Of a DNA stretch of 62,000 nt, positions 37,501-50,026 are shown one piece after another. The stretch covers positions 8,304,212 through 8,366,211 of the forward strand of contig CM022670.1 in NCBI GenBank assembly GCA_012295275.1. The letters are read 5' to 3'. Each line of letters opens with the position of its first letter. The stretch's first letter is position 1. Origin of the DNA: Chrysomallon squamiferum (Eukaryota; Mollusca; Gastropoda; Neomphalida; Peltospiridae). The notes beneath the pieces are model-generated. The model saw only the letters and a program-made list of their open reading frames with translations, ran no database searches and was not told the DNA's origin. The position numbers were made by a program, and so were the translations under genes.

Positions 37501-39020
37501 CTTTGAACATTTTATAAACGTATAAACCGATGTATGTTAGGTGTTTTTGTTGTAGATGAGGTAAAAGAAGAAATGCTTTGATTTTTAAACTGTGAAATTA
37601 ATATATTTTTAAAAATAATAGTCTATGTCATGTGGAAAATATTTGGCAAAATTTTCTTCCTGTCTTCTAGAAAAGCTGAAAAAGACGACTTCGTCGATAA
37701 CGACAAAGATAGAGAACAAAAAAGAAGAAGAAGTAATCAATGTTTGAAATAATAAATAAATAAATAAATAAAGACTGATATTTTGAGGTAGAATGACTGA
37801 TGAAAACGAGAAGCAAAAAGATAATTTAAGCTAACAACTGTTCAGAATATTAATGCATTTTGAAACAAAAATAGGAATAGTAACTTCATTTACTATTTGC
37901 AATAAAATATATTTTAAGTGAATCTTTTTTATATAAAAAGCTAACATATAACTAAGTAAATAAATAAATAAATTATAAATAAATAAATAAATAAATAAAT
38001 AAAAGTAATAATAATAACAACAACAAAACAACAAAAAACAACTACTACACCAAGAAAAACAAAATGTTAACGAACATAATGTGAACCTAAATACAACTAA
38101 GCAGTTTGTTATCAGATTTCTGTTACAAACAAACTCTTGTTCTGTCTACATGTGTGAGTATTAAAATTCAAAAAAGCAAACTATTACATTCCACATCGTG
38201 ATTTCAGTTACAAAGTTCCATCTGTTACGTCCATCTTCAGTTTCCAGGTCAGTGGTGTATATTTGCATTTAACTTTATATTCACTGCACTAAAACTATTT
38301 TTAAAAAGTTAAAAATAAAAAAAAAAAATAAAAATACCTGCATTCAGAGATTCACTCTACAAATAACCGAGTATAATGTTTTATTGCCAAGTCACTTTGG
38401 TCATTTTACACTGAGCATATTGTCCGCAATCTGAAACTACAGCAACGAGAAACATTAATCTTGTCTTTTTTTTGTCTTCCGAAAGAAGAGTCGTAACTTA
38501 ACGCGCTGTTGTTATCTCCCCTGATACCTAAAACCTTGAAGATAATGACGGTACAAACAATGAGAGGAAACAATAGGACATAAATTTATTCTCGTCCGCG
38601 TGGTTTATGGTTCTGTCAACAACCGGTGAAAAATTCCTGGATGCAGTTAAAGATCACACAAAAGAAAAGGAAAAGACAGTTTCTGTAAAAAGACTATTAC
38701 TATTAATTAATTTTAGCTTTTGTTATGAATATTATAGTGTTATAAAATGAACATAATGGTAGTACTAGTAAAATAATAACAATAACATCAATAATAATAA
38801 TGATGATGATAATGATGATGACGATGATGATGATGATGATCATAATAATAATAAATAAATAAATAAATAAATAATAAAAATTCTCCGGTATATGTTACAT
38901 GTACAATCAACAAATACATGTAATGAGCCTCAGATTAAAATTACAGAAGTTATTTTGTCAAAGTATACAATAGTCAGTTTATAAGTACATGCTAACTCAT
39001 ACACAAGCAAACACACATGC
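37501..39020. other. AT-rich stretch with (AAAT)n and (GAT)n
   Basis: AAAT arrays at 37751-37770 and 37955-38003, then AAT/GAT/AAAT trinucleotide and tetranucleotide mix at 38790-38875. A balanced segment lies at 38340-38650 without a credible frame. No gene is seen. Confidence 0.5.
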
Positions 39021-39033
39021 AGACAAAACAATG

Positions 39034-39034
<1 letters not shown>

Positions 39035-39069
<35 letters not shown>

Positions 39070-39133
39070 TATATTTTGTACAAGGGTTGTCTGGTGAAAT
39101 AGGAACACATACATACATACATACATACAAACA

Positions 39134-39175
<42 letters not shown>
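39035..39175. repeat. (ACAT)n and (CA)n arrays
   Basis: ACAT units at 39034-39060, AT run to 39073, a second ACAT array at 39107-39128, then about 18 CA units at 39138-39175. Confidence 0.95.
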
Positions 39176-39178
<3 letters not shown>

Positions 39179-40640
39179 TCTACACAAGTTGTGACTAAAT
39201 AAATTAAGATGGAAAGAAAACATCACGTGGTTACTGCAATGGACACAAGAAAACAAATATCTGAGATAAACTTCAAAGAAAGCTTCTCACGTGAATTAGG
39301 TAACTGAGAAATATAAAAAAAAAACGAGTGAAATAGCGAGTTTTATTTTTTAATTTTTTTTAGACATTTCGTACCAAAGTGAATAATATAAGGTCACAGC
39401 CATGATATTAGATATCGGAACTTTCTTTTATTTAAATAGTTAAATATATTTTGTATTCAGCATATTACGTGAACGAGAGACCGAGAACACACACATTCGT
39501 ACAAACTGACAGATAAAGAAATACATATATAGTTGCACAAAGATACAGATTAAAAACACAGATTAGGAACATAGAAAAAGTAACAGAAAGGCAGTGAAAC
39601 TGAAACACCGAGACAACTTTCAAACAGATAAATTCTAAGGCTCACTGATTGCCAGATAGTAACAGACGACAGTAACAGAAAAACAGAAAGAGATCAGGGC
39701 AGATAGGTGTAGCCTACACACAAACAAATAGGTAGACTACAGACATCATATATGAGTGTGTATCTGTGTCTTTATATGTATGTTATTTTCTTTGTGTGTC
39801 TGCGTGTTTGTGTGTTTGTTTGTGTGTGTGTGTCTGTGTGTGTGTTGGTGTGTGTGAGTGTGTGTGTGTGTGTAGATATGTCGATGGACAGAAAGGTAGA
39901 AAGACAGACAGATACACAGACTGATAAATAAACAGAGAGAAAGAAGATCGATAGATAGCGAGAGAGTTAAATAAATAAATTAGTAGACAGATAGCCAGAC
40001 AGACAGCGCGGCATTGAATCAATGAAACGACAGATACATTATTTCATACATAACAAAGATCTATAAACAATGAACATTTAACAAACAGCTTAAAATGATT
40101 TATTTTTAACGTATAACGTATATACTTCACAAACAGGACGCGGGCAAAGGAATACCTATAAATCAGTAAGCAAAGTGACGTCCACAGTACAATGTATGTC
40201 AGAAACACTATCAGTTTACACACTTAAACCGCTCTAATTGGCATTGTGTATTGTTATCCACGTTTATAAAACGAAACAAAAACTGAACGTCTCTGACAGA
40301 ATCCAGCAAGTAAGGTCGTTTTGGGTAATCCTTGCAAAACAGACAGATACATCTAGGTCATGCAGTTTGATAAAAACCGCGTTACAAATTTACTGTTGTG
40401 TTTTTCTTACCGTCTGTTTTCATCTGAAGTTAAGTGGGACATAAATAAAACGACAATAGAGGGTTGCCTTTAAAAAAAACAAAAAACAAAAAAAAAAACC
40501 AGTCGACGGCTGGTTAATGCTGTTTATTGCATAGACTACCTGACAAGAATGCAGGTGAAAAATATATATCTATTTACCTGGGAAATGGCTGAATAATTCA
40601 TGTAGTAAAAAATATACTGTTACTTATTCAGATAATGGTG
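39176..40640. other. AT-rich stretch with (GT)n
   Basis: A GT-rich array at 39793-39872 and GATA-like words after it. A balanced block lies at 40150-40450 with a 68-codon plus frame and no recognised domain. No gene is called. Confidence 0.45.
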
Positions 40641-40673
40641 TATAGTTTTAGTTTGGCTGAATGCAGGAAAATA

Positions 40674-40748
40674 AATGATGATGATGATGATGATAATGAT
40701 AATGATGATGATGATGATGATAATGATAATGATGATGATGATGAAGAA
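40674..40748. repeat. (GAT)n/(AAT)n trinucleotide array
   Basis: Alternating GAT and AAT units giving an open Asp/Asn frame. It sits just upstream of the large tandem duplication, each copy of which also ends in a short GATGATGAT run. Confidence 0.93.
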
Positions 40749-40779
40749 ATAACAAAAACAACAACATTAATAATAATAA

Positions 40780-41924
40780 TATGTATGTGTTTATATATGT
40801 ATATATTTATGTGTGTGTGTTATTATTTTTTCTTTCACAGTTTTAATATAAAATATTTACTGCAAAAAGTTACACTCACTCCAGTCAGTTATAAGAATCA
40901 CAAACAATTTTAAAATGATAAATTATTGCTAATACTAATATAACAACTGCTTTTTGCTGATGCTCCTACTACTTCTAGTGTGCCTACCATTACTATTACT
41001 ATATAAGCATTATATTAATATAATAAAACAAACACACAAACAAACAAACAAACAAACAAACAAACAAACAAACAAATAAATAAATAATGATTTCAGGAAA
41101 CGTTTAATTTATTATATGCTTATCAGTCCAAATATGTACCTTCGTGAAAATGCTATCTTAATTAATCAGACTAATAATTGTTAAATATTAATAAATATTT
41201 ACGATCGCTTAGAATAATTTATGTCTGTGCGTCCGCAATATATATAAATAATCACTAAAATACATTTTTTTTTTTTTTTTTTTTTGAAATTGTTCAGGAT
41301 AATCGTTTCTTTATTACAGACCAGATAACTCCGTTACTCTCAAGTCACAAGCTCTGCAGAGTTGCCGCCCTTCAACCATAAGAAATCTTTTCCAATATGA
41401 AACAAGATAATATACAATATGATCTTTTTTAAACATCTGGTTTCAAATGGAAAATAAACGAATAAGATGATGATGATAAAAAATATATATATATGCGTAT
41501 ACATACATACAAGCATACAAACATATGTATATATTTAAACAAAATTATAGATTTGAATTTGATCCTTATTATTATTTGTTGTGTTTCTATGTGTTTGCAT
41601 ATGTATATGTGTGAGTGTGTTTATATGTATCTGTATGTGTGTATGTATATATATGTGAATGTGTATATGTGTGTGTGTGTGCGTGTGTGTGTGTGTGGTT
41701 ATGGTTTAATTGCTGTCAGTTATAAGAAACAGAAACAGTTTTAAAATGATAAATTACTGTTAATACTAATATAACAACTGCTTTTTGCTGGTGCTCCTAA
41801 CACCTCTAGTGTCAGTACCATTATTATTACTATATAAGCATTATCTGAAATTATTTATCTTTTTTTACTGTCTTATTTCTATTTATATTAATTTAGTTAC
41901 AAACAAACAAATAAACAGACAAAC

Positions 41925-41955
<31 letters not shown>

Positions 41956-42500
41956 GAATTCAGGAAACGTTTAATTTATTATATGCTTATAAGTCCAAAT
42001 ATGTACCTTCGTGAAAATGCTATGTTAATTAATCAGACTAATAATTGTTAAATATTAATAAATATTTACGATCGCTTAGAATAATTTATGTCTGTGCGTC
42101 CGTAATATATATAAATATGCACTTAAATAATTTTTTTTTTTTTTTTTTTTTTTTTAACTGTTCAGGATAAACGTTTCTTTATTACAGACCAGCCAGATAA
42201 CTCCGTTACTCTCAAGTCACAAGTTCTGCAGAGTTACCGCCCTTCAACCATAAGAAATCTTTTCTAATATGAAACAAGATAATATACAATCTTTTTTAAA
42301 AATCTGGTTTCAAATGGAAAATAAACGAATAAGATGATGATGATAAAATATATATATATATGCGTGTATATACATACAAGCATACAAACATATGTATATA
42401 TTTAAAAAAAATTACAGATTTAAATTTGATCCTTATTATTATGTGTTTGCATATGTATGTGTGTGTGTATGTTAATGTGTTTATATGTAAACCTAGACTT
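40780..42500 (+). repeat. 830-870-bp tandem duplication, two copies plus a partial third
   Basis: Copy A spans about 40780-41480, copy B about 41481-42345, and a truncated third copy 42346-42490. Shared landmarks in order are a GT/TA microsatellite, CAGTTATAAGAA, TTTTTGCTG, ATATAAGCATTAT, an (AAAC)/(AAAT) run, TACGATCGCTTAGAATAA, a T run, TTACAGACCAG, GCAGAGTT and GATGATGATGATAAA. Copies differ by few substitutions but by the length of internal microsatellites. A, B and the partial copy each begin (or re-begin) after the GATGAT run. Confidence 0.93.
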
Positions 42501-43370
42501 TTTCCAGTATTTTTCCAGGCGTTTTCTTTTCTGTTGTTATCTTTGTACGTTGACTAAGAACAATCATAAAATATTGGAAACATCTGAACGAAATCGATGA
42601 GTTGTTAATTTTTCATTTTCATGTACTGGGGGGGGGCACCTCAGAAATATTTCATTGCGGATTTTAGCATTTAAATTATTAAATGAACTAAATTTATAGC
42701 CATTTTCAAAATTTAATGAAAAAAAAATAAGTTCTGTTATAAAGCGTTCTCTCCTGTGTTATCATGTTTATCCTGCAAAATAAAGTACACTGTGCTCGCA
42801 GATTAGAAGTTATACAAGTTTTCAACAAGTCTCGCTTGAAACAAGGATATGATCAAAGACTTTGTAAAGAAAAAAAAAAAAAAACTGAGAAAACTATCCA
42901 ACTATAAATAAAATGGAAGAATACAAAAATAAATATTATTTTCTTTCTAATTGTAAGTTTTGTTTAATTTCGAATTTTCGATAAATAAAATTTTGTTTTA
43001 TGGTTTATTATTGTTTATATTTTGAATTACAAATGTATGGATGGGGACCAAAATTTTTAGTGCTTAAGGCCTCTTATTCCAGTCCTGAATGCATGCTATT
43101 AATAAACCACACACATTACTTACTATTTTCGTGTAATGGGGAAATAATCTTGTTTGTGATTGGTTAATATATTTTAGACGCTCATGACGCGTAAAAAAAA
43201 AAAAAAAAAAAAAACCCAGTAACAATTTCTATCGGTATTTTGTCGCGCGATCGGCTAGTTAAAACTGACCGCCGGACGCATGTGGTTAGAATGCACCATT
43301 ATTAAAACGAACACAACAGAAACTAAAACTAATTATATGCTGCAGCGTACATATCCTCATAAACACATGC
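42501..43370. other. AT-rich stretch without recognisable genes
   Basis: A G run at 42630-42636, A runs at 42869-42885 and 43194-43214, and a short CG-containing block at 43230-43290. No gene is seen. Confidence 0.5.
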
Positions 43371-43374
43371 TCTG

Positions 43375-43375
<1 letters not shown>

Positions 43376-43416
<41 letters not shown>

Positions 43417-43420
43417 CACA
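43376..43420. repeat. (CA)n array
   Basis: About 19 CA units followed by imperfect extension. Confidence 0.96.
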
Positions 43421-43939
43421 CACAAACATAAACATACATTCGCTCTGATATACACTAAAAAAAAAATAAAAATACATATTCATTATTCAAATTAAATATA
43501 TACAAACAAACCTCCATCAAAGACATTGTTAAAATTAACAACTAATCTGTTACGTGACCTAGAGCACAATCCTAATCAGACTGAGTCTTCGTACATCACC
43601 CAGAACGTGTTTTACAATGGTTTCGCGTACAGCTGACAAGCCAGTTACCTAGAGATGTCAAAGATCACTTCTTTGTTGTAATCTTTTTGCGTCAATATGC
43701 AGATATTTAACAAAAGATCAGTCGTTCATTTCACCTTCTCTTAAATACCCAAGACCCAAATTTCAAAGGTTAAATTAAAGAGAAAAGAAACTGTATATTA
43801 ATGTTCCTACTTTGCATTCGAAGGACGGAATGCTATATTTTTGCTATGTACATTTTAACGTGCTGTCATTTGTAGTAATACAAATGCTAAGTAGAAAGGA
43901 AGGTTGTCCCTGTTATTCAAGGGTTTTTATTTTGACTGA

Positions 43940-44021
43940 AAGCAAAAATTCATAGAGCAGACTGTTGAAAAATCACAACTGTATTAGTCCAGTTCTCTAG
44001 CCACTGAGCTATAATCCGCCC
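43940..44021 (-). mobile_element. tRNA-derived SINE remnant (head region)
   Basis: Read on the minus strand from about 44020, GGCGGATTATAGCTCAGTGG carries a good Pol III A-box (TAGCTCAGTGG, 44011-44001), followed by CTAGAGAACTGGACTAAT as in tRNA-like SINE heads. At the expected distance a degenerate B-box lies near 43962-43980 (GTTGTGATTTTTCAAC). The acceptor-stem complement and a 3' tail cannot be recognised, so the copy is old or truncated. It is too degenerate to be a working tRNA gene. Confidence 0.5.
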
Positions 44022-44025
44022 TAAT

Positions 44026-44690
44026 TTACTTTACATAAATGTTTAGCGGACAGATTCAGTCCTTCCCTAACACTGAAAGCTAATGAGTTCTTAGAGAGAA
44101 ACCAAAAAACACGTTATGAATATTTTTAGAAAATTATTATTATTATTTTTTTTTTTTTTTTTTTTATTTGCTATGTTTTTATCTTACAGAAAACCTGATT
44201 CTTTTGGAAGGACAGATAAATATATTACTGAAGAACGATGAACGGAACTAAAGTTTACTGTATTTTAAAACAGACACATAGAAGGAAGTACAAACTGACT
44301 ATTTGCGCACGTATTTCCACTGCTCTTTTCGCATATTTAGTGCATTCACTGTTTTATTTGTTGACTGTGTATATACAGTGAATTAGTTTATAAAGTTCAA
44401 GAAAACAGAATAAACAACCCCTTAGTAAGAGTTCTTAAAGCACCGAGTTAACGTTCACACTCAAGTAACAAAACATTTCCAGAAATGGCTTTTAGCTAAG
44501 TCCCGCTTATGAAAAATCGCTCTGTTTAATAACACCATGGGAACATCTTTCTAAATAGCAGCACTACGTGACATCAGACTTCGGACAGTGGACAGCGCGA
44601 CTTAACGATCTAAATGTGTGTTGACCAACATCATTATCACTTGCCGGACAATACTGATGACCAACTGATGGCCGCTAGGATCTGAACGAC
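44026..44690. other. Mixed stretch with T run
   Basis: ATT units and a T run at 44137-44165. The segment 44440-44690 is balanced. I see no gene. Confidence 0.4.
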
Positions 44691-44695
44691 AAAGA

Positions 44696-44968
44696 ATGCA
44701 CGCAATGCTTTTTAAGAAGTTACTGAGTCAAATTTACAGTTGGAGACCCGGAAACCGCCGACTGTTGAACAAGATTTGGCTGAAAAAAAGTAAACAGTAC
44801 AACATAAGCAATAGTCACAAACACCAAACTTTCCAGACGTCCAACAAACAGACTGTGTACACGTTTCAAACGAAAACTTTATTAGTGAGGAATGCGGAGG
44901 AAACCAGAGAGGCCAGCCTGTCCATGAACACCCCTCCTTTCATTGCAGTTCAGATTCAGAAACTTTAA
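44696..44968 (+). CDS. Unrecognised 90-codon open frame
   Basis: This frame starts at a non-ATG codon, with an internal ATG four codons in, and reads a basic, Gln/Thr/Asn-rich sequence including KLLSQIYSWRPGNRRLL. It lies in balanced, non-repetitive DNA. There is no domain, no clear splice-site pair and no supporting neighbour. Kept as a weak candidate only. Confidence 0.15.
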   Translation: MHAMLFKKLLSQIYSWRPGNRRLLNKIWLKKSKQYNISNSHKHQTFQTSNKQTVYTFQTKTLLVRNAEETREASLSMNTPPFIAVQIQKL

Positions 44969-44989
44969 ACTCATGTTTCGGATTATTCT

Positions 44990-45262
44990 TTTATTCTTAT
45001 TAAATTATTTTTATTTCATATTATTCTACAATCTTCACTTCTGAATCTCTGTTTTAGGTTTGTTGTTTTGTTTTGTTTCTTATTTTTATTTTTATATTTA
45101 TATTTTATTTTATTTTATTTTTTTAAATTTACCACAGTCTTGACATCTGAATTTGTTTTTGTTTTATTTTTCTTATTTTTTTAATTCCCCCCCCCACGCA
45201 CATATTTCACTTCTCAGTTTTTCCTCAGCAATTTTCCTGACGTCTGATTTTTTTTTTTTTTA
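44990..45262 (+). repeat. Degenerate T-rich tandem repeat
   Basis: A motif like CAGTCTTGACATCTGAATTT recurs at about 45030 (CAATCTTCACTTCTGAATCT), 45136 and 45230 (AATTTTCCTGACGTCTGATTT), each followed by a T-rich filler; a fourth variant (TCTTTCTTGACGTCCTGATC) starts the next block at 45268. The spacing is about 95-105 bases, shrinking at the end. A C run lies at 45187-45195. Confidence 0.6.
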
Positions 45263-45526
45263 AAAGTCTCTTTCTTGACGTCCTGATCTTGCCGTCTGCT
45301 GTACGTGATTAGCGCGGTAAAATGTTGTCGATTGTCTTAGGGCAGAAGTCGCTGCTGTGGATTTAGACGCGCGGCCGACAGATAGCGTTTGTTTGTAAAT
45401 TTGAACAGAACTTCTTGAGATTGAGGCAGTCACACCTCTCGTGCCGTTCAGATGTTGACTCCCGGATTCACTGATTTTGGGCATCATTCTGCCTGAGTAC
45501 AGGTGACAGCCTCTCTCCGACGTCAC
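45263..45526 (-). CDS. Candidate exon or processed fragment, unknown protein
   Basis: On the minus strand a pyrimidine-rich acceptor (TACAGTTCTGCCTTGCAG) is followed by an 88-codon open frame, Ser/Thr/Arg-rich, that ends ERDF and a TAA immediately followed by a run of A. The acceptor and complete frame suggest a terminal exon. The stop running into A residues, next to the T-rich repeat, suggests instead a small processed retrocopy. No family is recognised and no target-site duplication was confirmed. Confidence 0.28.
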
Positions 45527-46250
45527 TGCAAGGCAGAACTGTACACCGCCGGTCGCAGCAAGATACGAGAAAAAAAAAAAAAAGAGAAGGAGAAAACAAA
45601 AGAAGGTGGGAAAAACGACAAAGAAGATATGATAATGATGTTACTAATGAAAACTGAAGATACGCTATCAGTAAGTACAAGATGTTGCGTTAATGCATCT
45701 ATTTTTCTTTATCACTTTTTTTTTTTTTTCTTATTTAATTTTTATGAAAACCTTTTATATCTTTTTCAGAATAATTTAAAACTGAGCTGAAAATATAATG
45801 GTAATGTTTTTCTCTGTGCTTTATTCTGTTTAGTATTTTTTGCTCGCATTTGTAAATTTTTATTTGTCAAAGCATATGTGAATGTATAAATTATGTATTG
45901 TGTTTATATATTTTTTATAATAGATGAGTGTTTTTCAGTTAACACACCAAAAATATTCTCTTTGTTTCTGCCCAGTCATTATACATATTTTATGTCTAGT
46001 ATCATTGTTAAAATAATTTTATTACATAAGTAAAATAATCAAATTACTATCAGCTATATTACGTAAACCATGTTGGTATATAACGTTATTTTTGAAGTAT
46101 TGATGTTTATATATAATTATTATGCAATACTATAAATTATTAAAAGGTTCCTTAAAGTGGCATAACTAAAATTAAACAGACTTTATGTACAAATAAATAA
46201 ATAAATAATGAAGGAAAAAAAAGATATAAATAAAAAACTAAAAAAAACTA
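45527..46250. other. AT-rich stretch without recognisable genes
   Basis: Includes A and T runs at 45571-45584 and 45715-45729. The plus frame at 45503-45790 is crossed by these runs and is not supported. Confidence 0.45.
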
Positions 46251-46317
<67 letters not shown>

Positions 46318-46368
46318 TAATAATAATAATATTAATAATATAATAATAATAAATAAATAAATAATATG
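46250..46368. repeat. (AAT)n array with ATATAA interruptions
   Basis: About 22 AAT units at 46252-46315, then interrupted AAT/ATATAAT and AAAT units. Confidence 0.95.
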
Positions 46369-48250
46369 AACACAATAGCTTCTGTTAATGACAATGCTTA
46401 TTTTCAGAATGGTGAATTTTCGGATACAAAGAATAATAAAATGTATATTTGTAAAATAAGTAATACAAACAACTATATAAATAAACTAACCAGCTAACCA
46501 ACTGACTGACTAACTAACTAAACATATAAGATAAAACAAAATAAAAATATAATAATATTTGCAAACAAAAGGTTTTCTTGATATCTTGTCTTTGTGTCTA
46601 AAAACTTTTATCTTATTTTTCTTTCTGCTCATCAGAGTAAACTTTTATTATTTTTGCATACAATAAAATTATATATAACTGACTGAAAATGAAATGATTT
46701 TTTTTTAAATACGTAAGTAAATGAATAAATAAATTTTATAAAATTATATATATATAATTTTATACACACACACATATATGTATACTTTCATAAAGATATT
46801 ACGAAAACATTTTTTATATTTAGTAATTTTGATAGCTATAGAATATATTTTTATTTTGTTTGTCAAAACATCATTCCTTTTTTTTTTTTTTTTTTTTTTT
46901 TTAAAGTCTTATTTTTACACGAGGTTTCGGTTATTAATTCAAACGCTCTTTCCCCAATTTTTCATCATTATCTTCTTCTTCTTCTTCTTCTTCTTTTTCT
47001 TCTTCATAATGATAATCATATCATCATCACATCCATCATCTACTTTTTCTTATTATTATTATTACTACAACTGCGGTGCAAGAAATCTACCGTATATGCC
47101 GTTTTTCTGTTAACCTGTGAAAAGTGTGCAAGTAAGGGTTAAAAACCATGATATACAGTTTTCATTTAATCTAGTCTAATCTGAGTGAAAGATCAACAAA
47201 TCCAGGTAGTTAATTTAGACATACAAACACACGCTGCAGTGTCACCCGAGTGACCTTTTAAACACTTTAATTTATCTCTGAATGACAGAAGTGCCACACC
47301 ATAACACCTCAGATGTTTTCATCTTAGAAAATTCTCAAAAGTAAGACATTTTAACAAATTCTTCATAACAATTACTATGCTGTGGTTCCCTTTATTGGGC
47401 GAAATCCTCACCATGCTGTTTCCATAAATGTTTAAAAGTCGACGATATTATTTATTTTTTTTTTTTTTTTTTTTTTTTAAAACGATTATCTTGCTGAAGC
47501 ATTTGACATCAGAAGAGCTGAAATTCTATTGTCATATTTAATGTAAAAATTTTTTTACAGCAATTTCATACGTTAATTTTCAGCAATAGTTTGCATCTAA
47601 TAAAATTATTATTATACGTTAGCCCGGTTTTGAATCATTCTTAAAGATTAACAAAGAATTTTTCACGTACGTGTCTTTTTCGCCAGTAATGAAAGAACTA
47701 ACGAAATGAGGTTGAAAAATACGGCATTATGTTGGAAATATCGATGAAATCCTGATTATAAATAATATAATTTGTCAACAGTTGCAAAACCAGTACTCAT
47801 AATTATTACTCAGTATTCGAGTTCATTAGTCTAAAGTTGGGACACGTTTTGTCTTACATGACAATCATTTGATTTGCTTTATCTTGGAAAATAATAGTTG
47901 CGTCTATTTTTTTTCTAAATTCATCCCATGTTTATATTACTGAATCACAAAAAATTATACCAAATATATTTTTTTTTTATAAAGTAATAATATTACTTAA
48001 ACTGCATGACAACCCTAAACTGACATTAATTATTCCTTTAACACATAATTATTATTTCATTTCTTATCTTATCGTTTTTGTATATGCAGAGAATCTTGCA
48101 TATGAAAATAGTAACAAATACGACATATATTAATAAAATGTACAAATTTTTAATAATCCATTAACTATAACAATTCATATTAATATACTAACACTGTACA
48201 TATTAAAACACAAACATATACTTATTAAATATAACCCCTATACAGCTCTG
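46369..48250. other. AT-rich desert
   Basis: T runs at 46879-46902 and 47457-47478, and (CTT)n/(CAT)n at 46970-47040. Ordinary AT-rich sequence elsewhere. I see no gene. Confidence 0.5.
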
Positions 48251-48259
48251 TAGTCAACC

Positions 48260-48620
48260 CGTTCACTCTATCAAATTATACACATTTACGAGAGAACTAA
48301 AGCCAATTTACGTTTCTAAGAAAGACTGAAATGGACGAGATAGGAGACAAAGAAACACAAGCTGTAACACCTGTACCTACCTGCTAGATCAAAGGTTTAT
48401 TAATGAAGTGTGTTGAAAGTAAACTGTTTACCTGTATAGAGATGAGCTGATTTCCATTGTTCCGTGTACGCTCTGATTTCATTGTACGCTGTACGTATAC
48501 TAATTATCTACGTAGATAACAAGCACAGCAGCTGGCATCTTCACCTAGCGTCTGGTGTATTTATAATTAGTACCATAGTGTCGTGGTTTTAACACAGGTA
48601 ATTTACAAATCGCACACACT
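48260..48620. other. Island with a 16-bp GATA palindrome
   Basis: Balanced sequence containing TTATCTACGTAGATAA at 48504-48519, a perfect palindrome holding two inverted GATA-factor sites. GATCAAAGG near 48388 matches a TCF/LEF core. On the minus strand two consensus donors occur (GCAG|GTAGGT near 48373 and ACAG|GTAAAC at 48432). Confidence 0.4.
48432..48482 (-). CDS. Weak candidate first coding exon
   Basis: On the minus strand an ATG starts seventeen codons, MKSERTRNNGNQLISIQ, ending at ACAG|GTAAAC in phase 0. The GATA palindrome lies about 20-40 bases upstream. No partner exon is identified and the reading may be chance. Confidence 0.17.
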
Positions 48621-48665
48621 TGCGTTACCTTTTAAGTAAGTTAAATTCTATAAAGGACTGCTCTG

Positions 48666-48740
48666 TGAAAATTCATCAAAGACTTCGTCGTGAAAATTCA
48701 TCAAAGACTTCGTCGTTAAAATCTAAAGAACAGCTTAGTG
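48666..48740 (+). repeat. 25-bp tandem repeat, 2-3 copies
   Basis: TGAAAATTCATCAAAGACTT-CGTCG is present twice exactly (48666-48690 and 48691-48715), followed by a decayed third copy (TTAAAATCTAAAGAACAGC). Confidence 0.9.
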
Positions 48741-48792
48741 TTAAAACCCAAAAAAAAAAAAATAAAAAAAAATGTCTATAAAAAATTGTCTA

Positions 48793-48823
<31 letters not shown>

Positions 48824-48865
48824 TAATTTATTTATTTAATTATTTATTTATTTATTATTTACTTT

Positions 48866-48896
<31 letters not shown>

Positions 48897-49640
48897 ATTC
48901 ATTTCCTTAATTAATTATTACTTTATATATATATATATATATAAAACTTCAGTTACTATTATTCTTTCAGAGGCCTCCCCAGATTAATTAAGACAACCAT
49001 AATGATTTTTTTTTTCTAAATCATATTTACTGCGGGTACTTTTTTTTTCAATCTCGGTAATTCTTAAATCGATAATACTTTTGCTTCTTTTGTTTATTCA
49101 TGAACTCGCGGATTATGAAATAAAACCGCTTTTGTGACCTGATTTATTAATATTAGTTTATCTAAAGTTAATTCGTGATAAAATTCAGTGGCGGATCTGG
49201 TATTATATTAAGAGAGAAGTAGGACAGTCCTGTCATAAACAGTTTTTAATTCAGCTTGTGATAGGATGGTACCTAAATTCAGCTTATTCTCAGAAGGATA
49301 GGTGTTTTGGGTTTTTTTTTTTTTTTTTTTTTTTTTAAACATTCTTAATACCTACCATAATCGTCTTCAGAGAACTGTCCCTGATTATTTATAACATGTA
49401 TCTGTGTATCATAACATCTTGATGTCGGTCCAGTAGTGTCACATTGTTGTTAGTAGACAAACATAGATCAAAGTCAGATTGTCAGTATCAGCATTTCATC
49501 ATACGTCTTACGTTAAGTACGGTTTAATCAGTTGTAGATTTTCTTACTGATAACATGGACGAGTTCGCGGGTCTACAAACAGCAATCAATCAATGAACCA
49601 GCCGTCTGAGACGAAGAGAAACAGAAAAGACACAAAGAGA
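48741..49640. other. AT-rich stretch with (ATT)n and (AT)n
   Basis: ATT arrays at 48795-48822 and 48866-48888, an AT run at 48925-48944 and a T run at 49311-49336. TTCAGCTTGTGATAGGAT and TTCAGCTTATTCTCAGAAGGAT at 49250-49300 form a weak short duplication. No gene is seen. Confidence 0.5.
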
Positions 49641-49649
49641 CACACTCAC

Positions 49650-49834
<185 letters not shown>

Positions 49835-50026
49835 CAGCAATAAAACAAATTAGGTCAAATTTAAGACAAAAACCAAGAAAATAATAAATAAGTAAATATA
49901 TATATATTATTATTATTATTATTATTATTGTTATTATTATTATTTAAAATAATCAAAACACTGATGAATCAACTGTCATCAGTTTTGACGGACAACAAAC
50001 CAGCAGAATTAAAAATGGCGTCAGAG
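49835..50026. other. AT-rich stretch with (ATT)n
   Basis: An imperfect (ATT)n array lies at 49907-49944, after a short (TA)n run. I see nothing else. Confidence 0.6.

Noticed and set aside
43985-44021. Functional tRNA gene
   Set aside because: The A-box is good but the B-box is degenerate and no acceptor stem or anticodon arm can be drawn; it fits a SINE remnant better.
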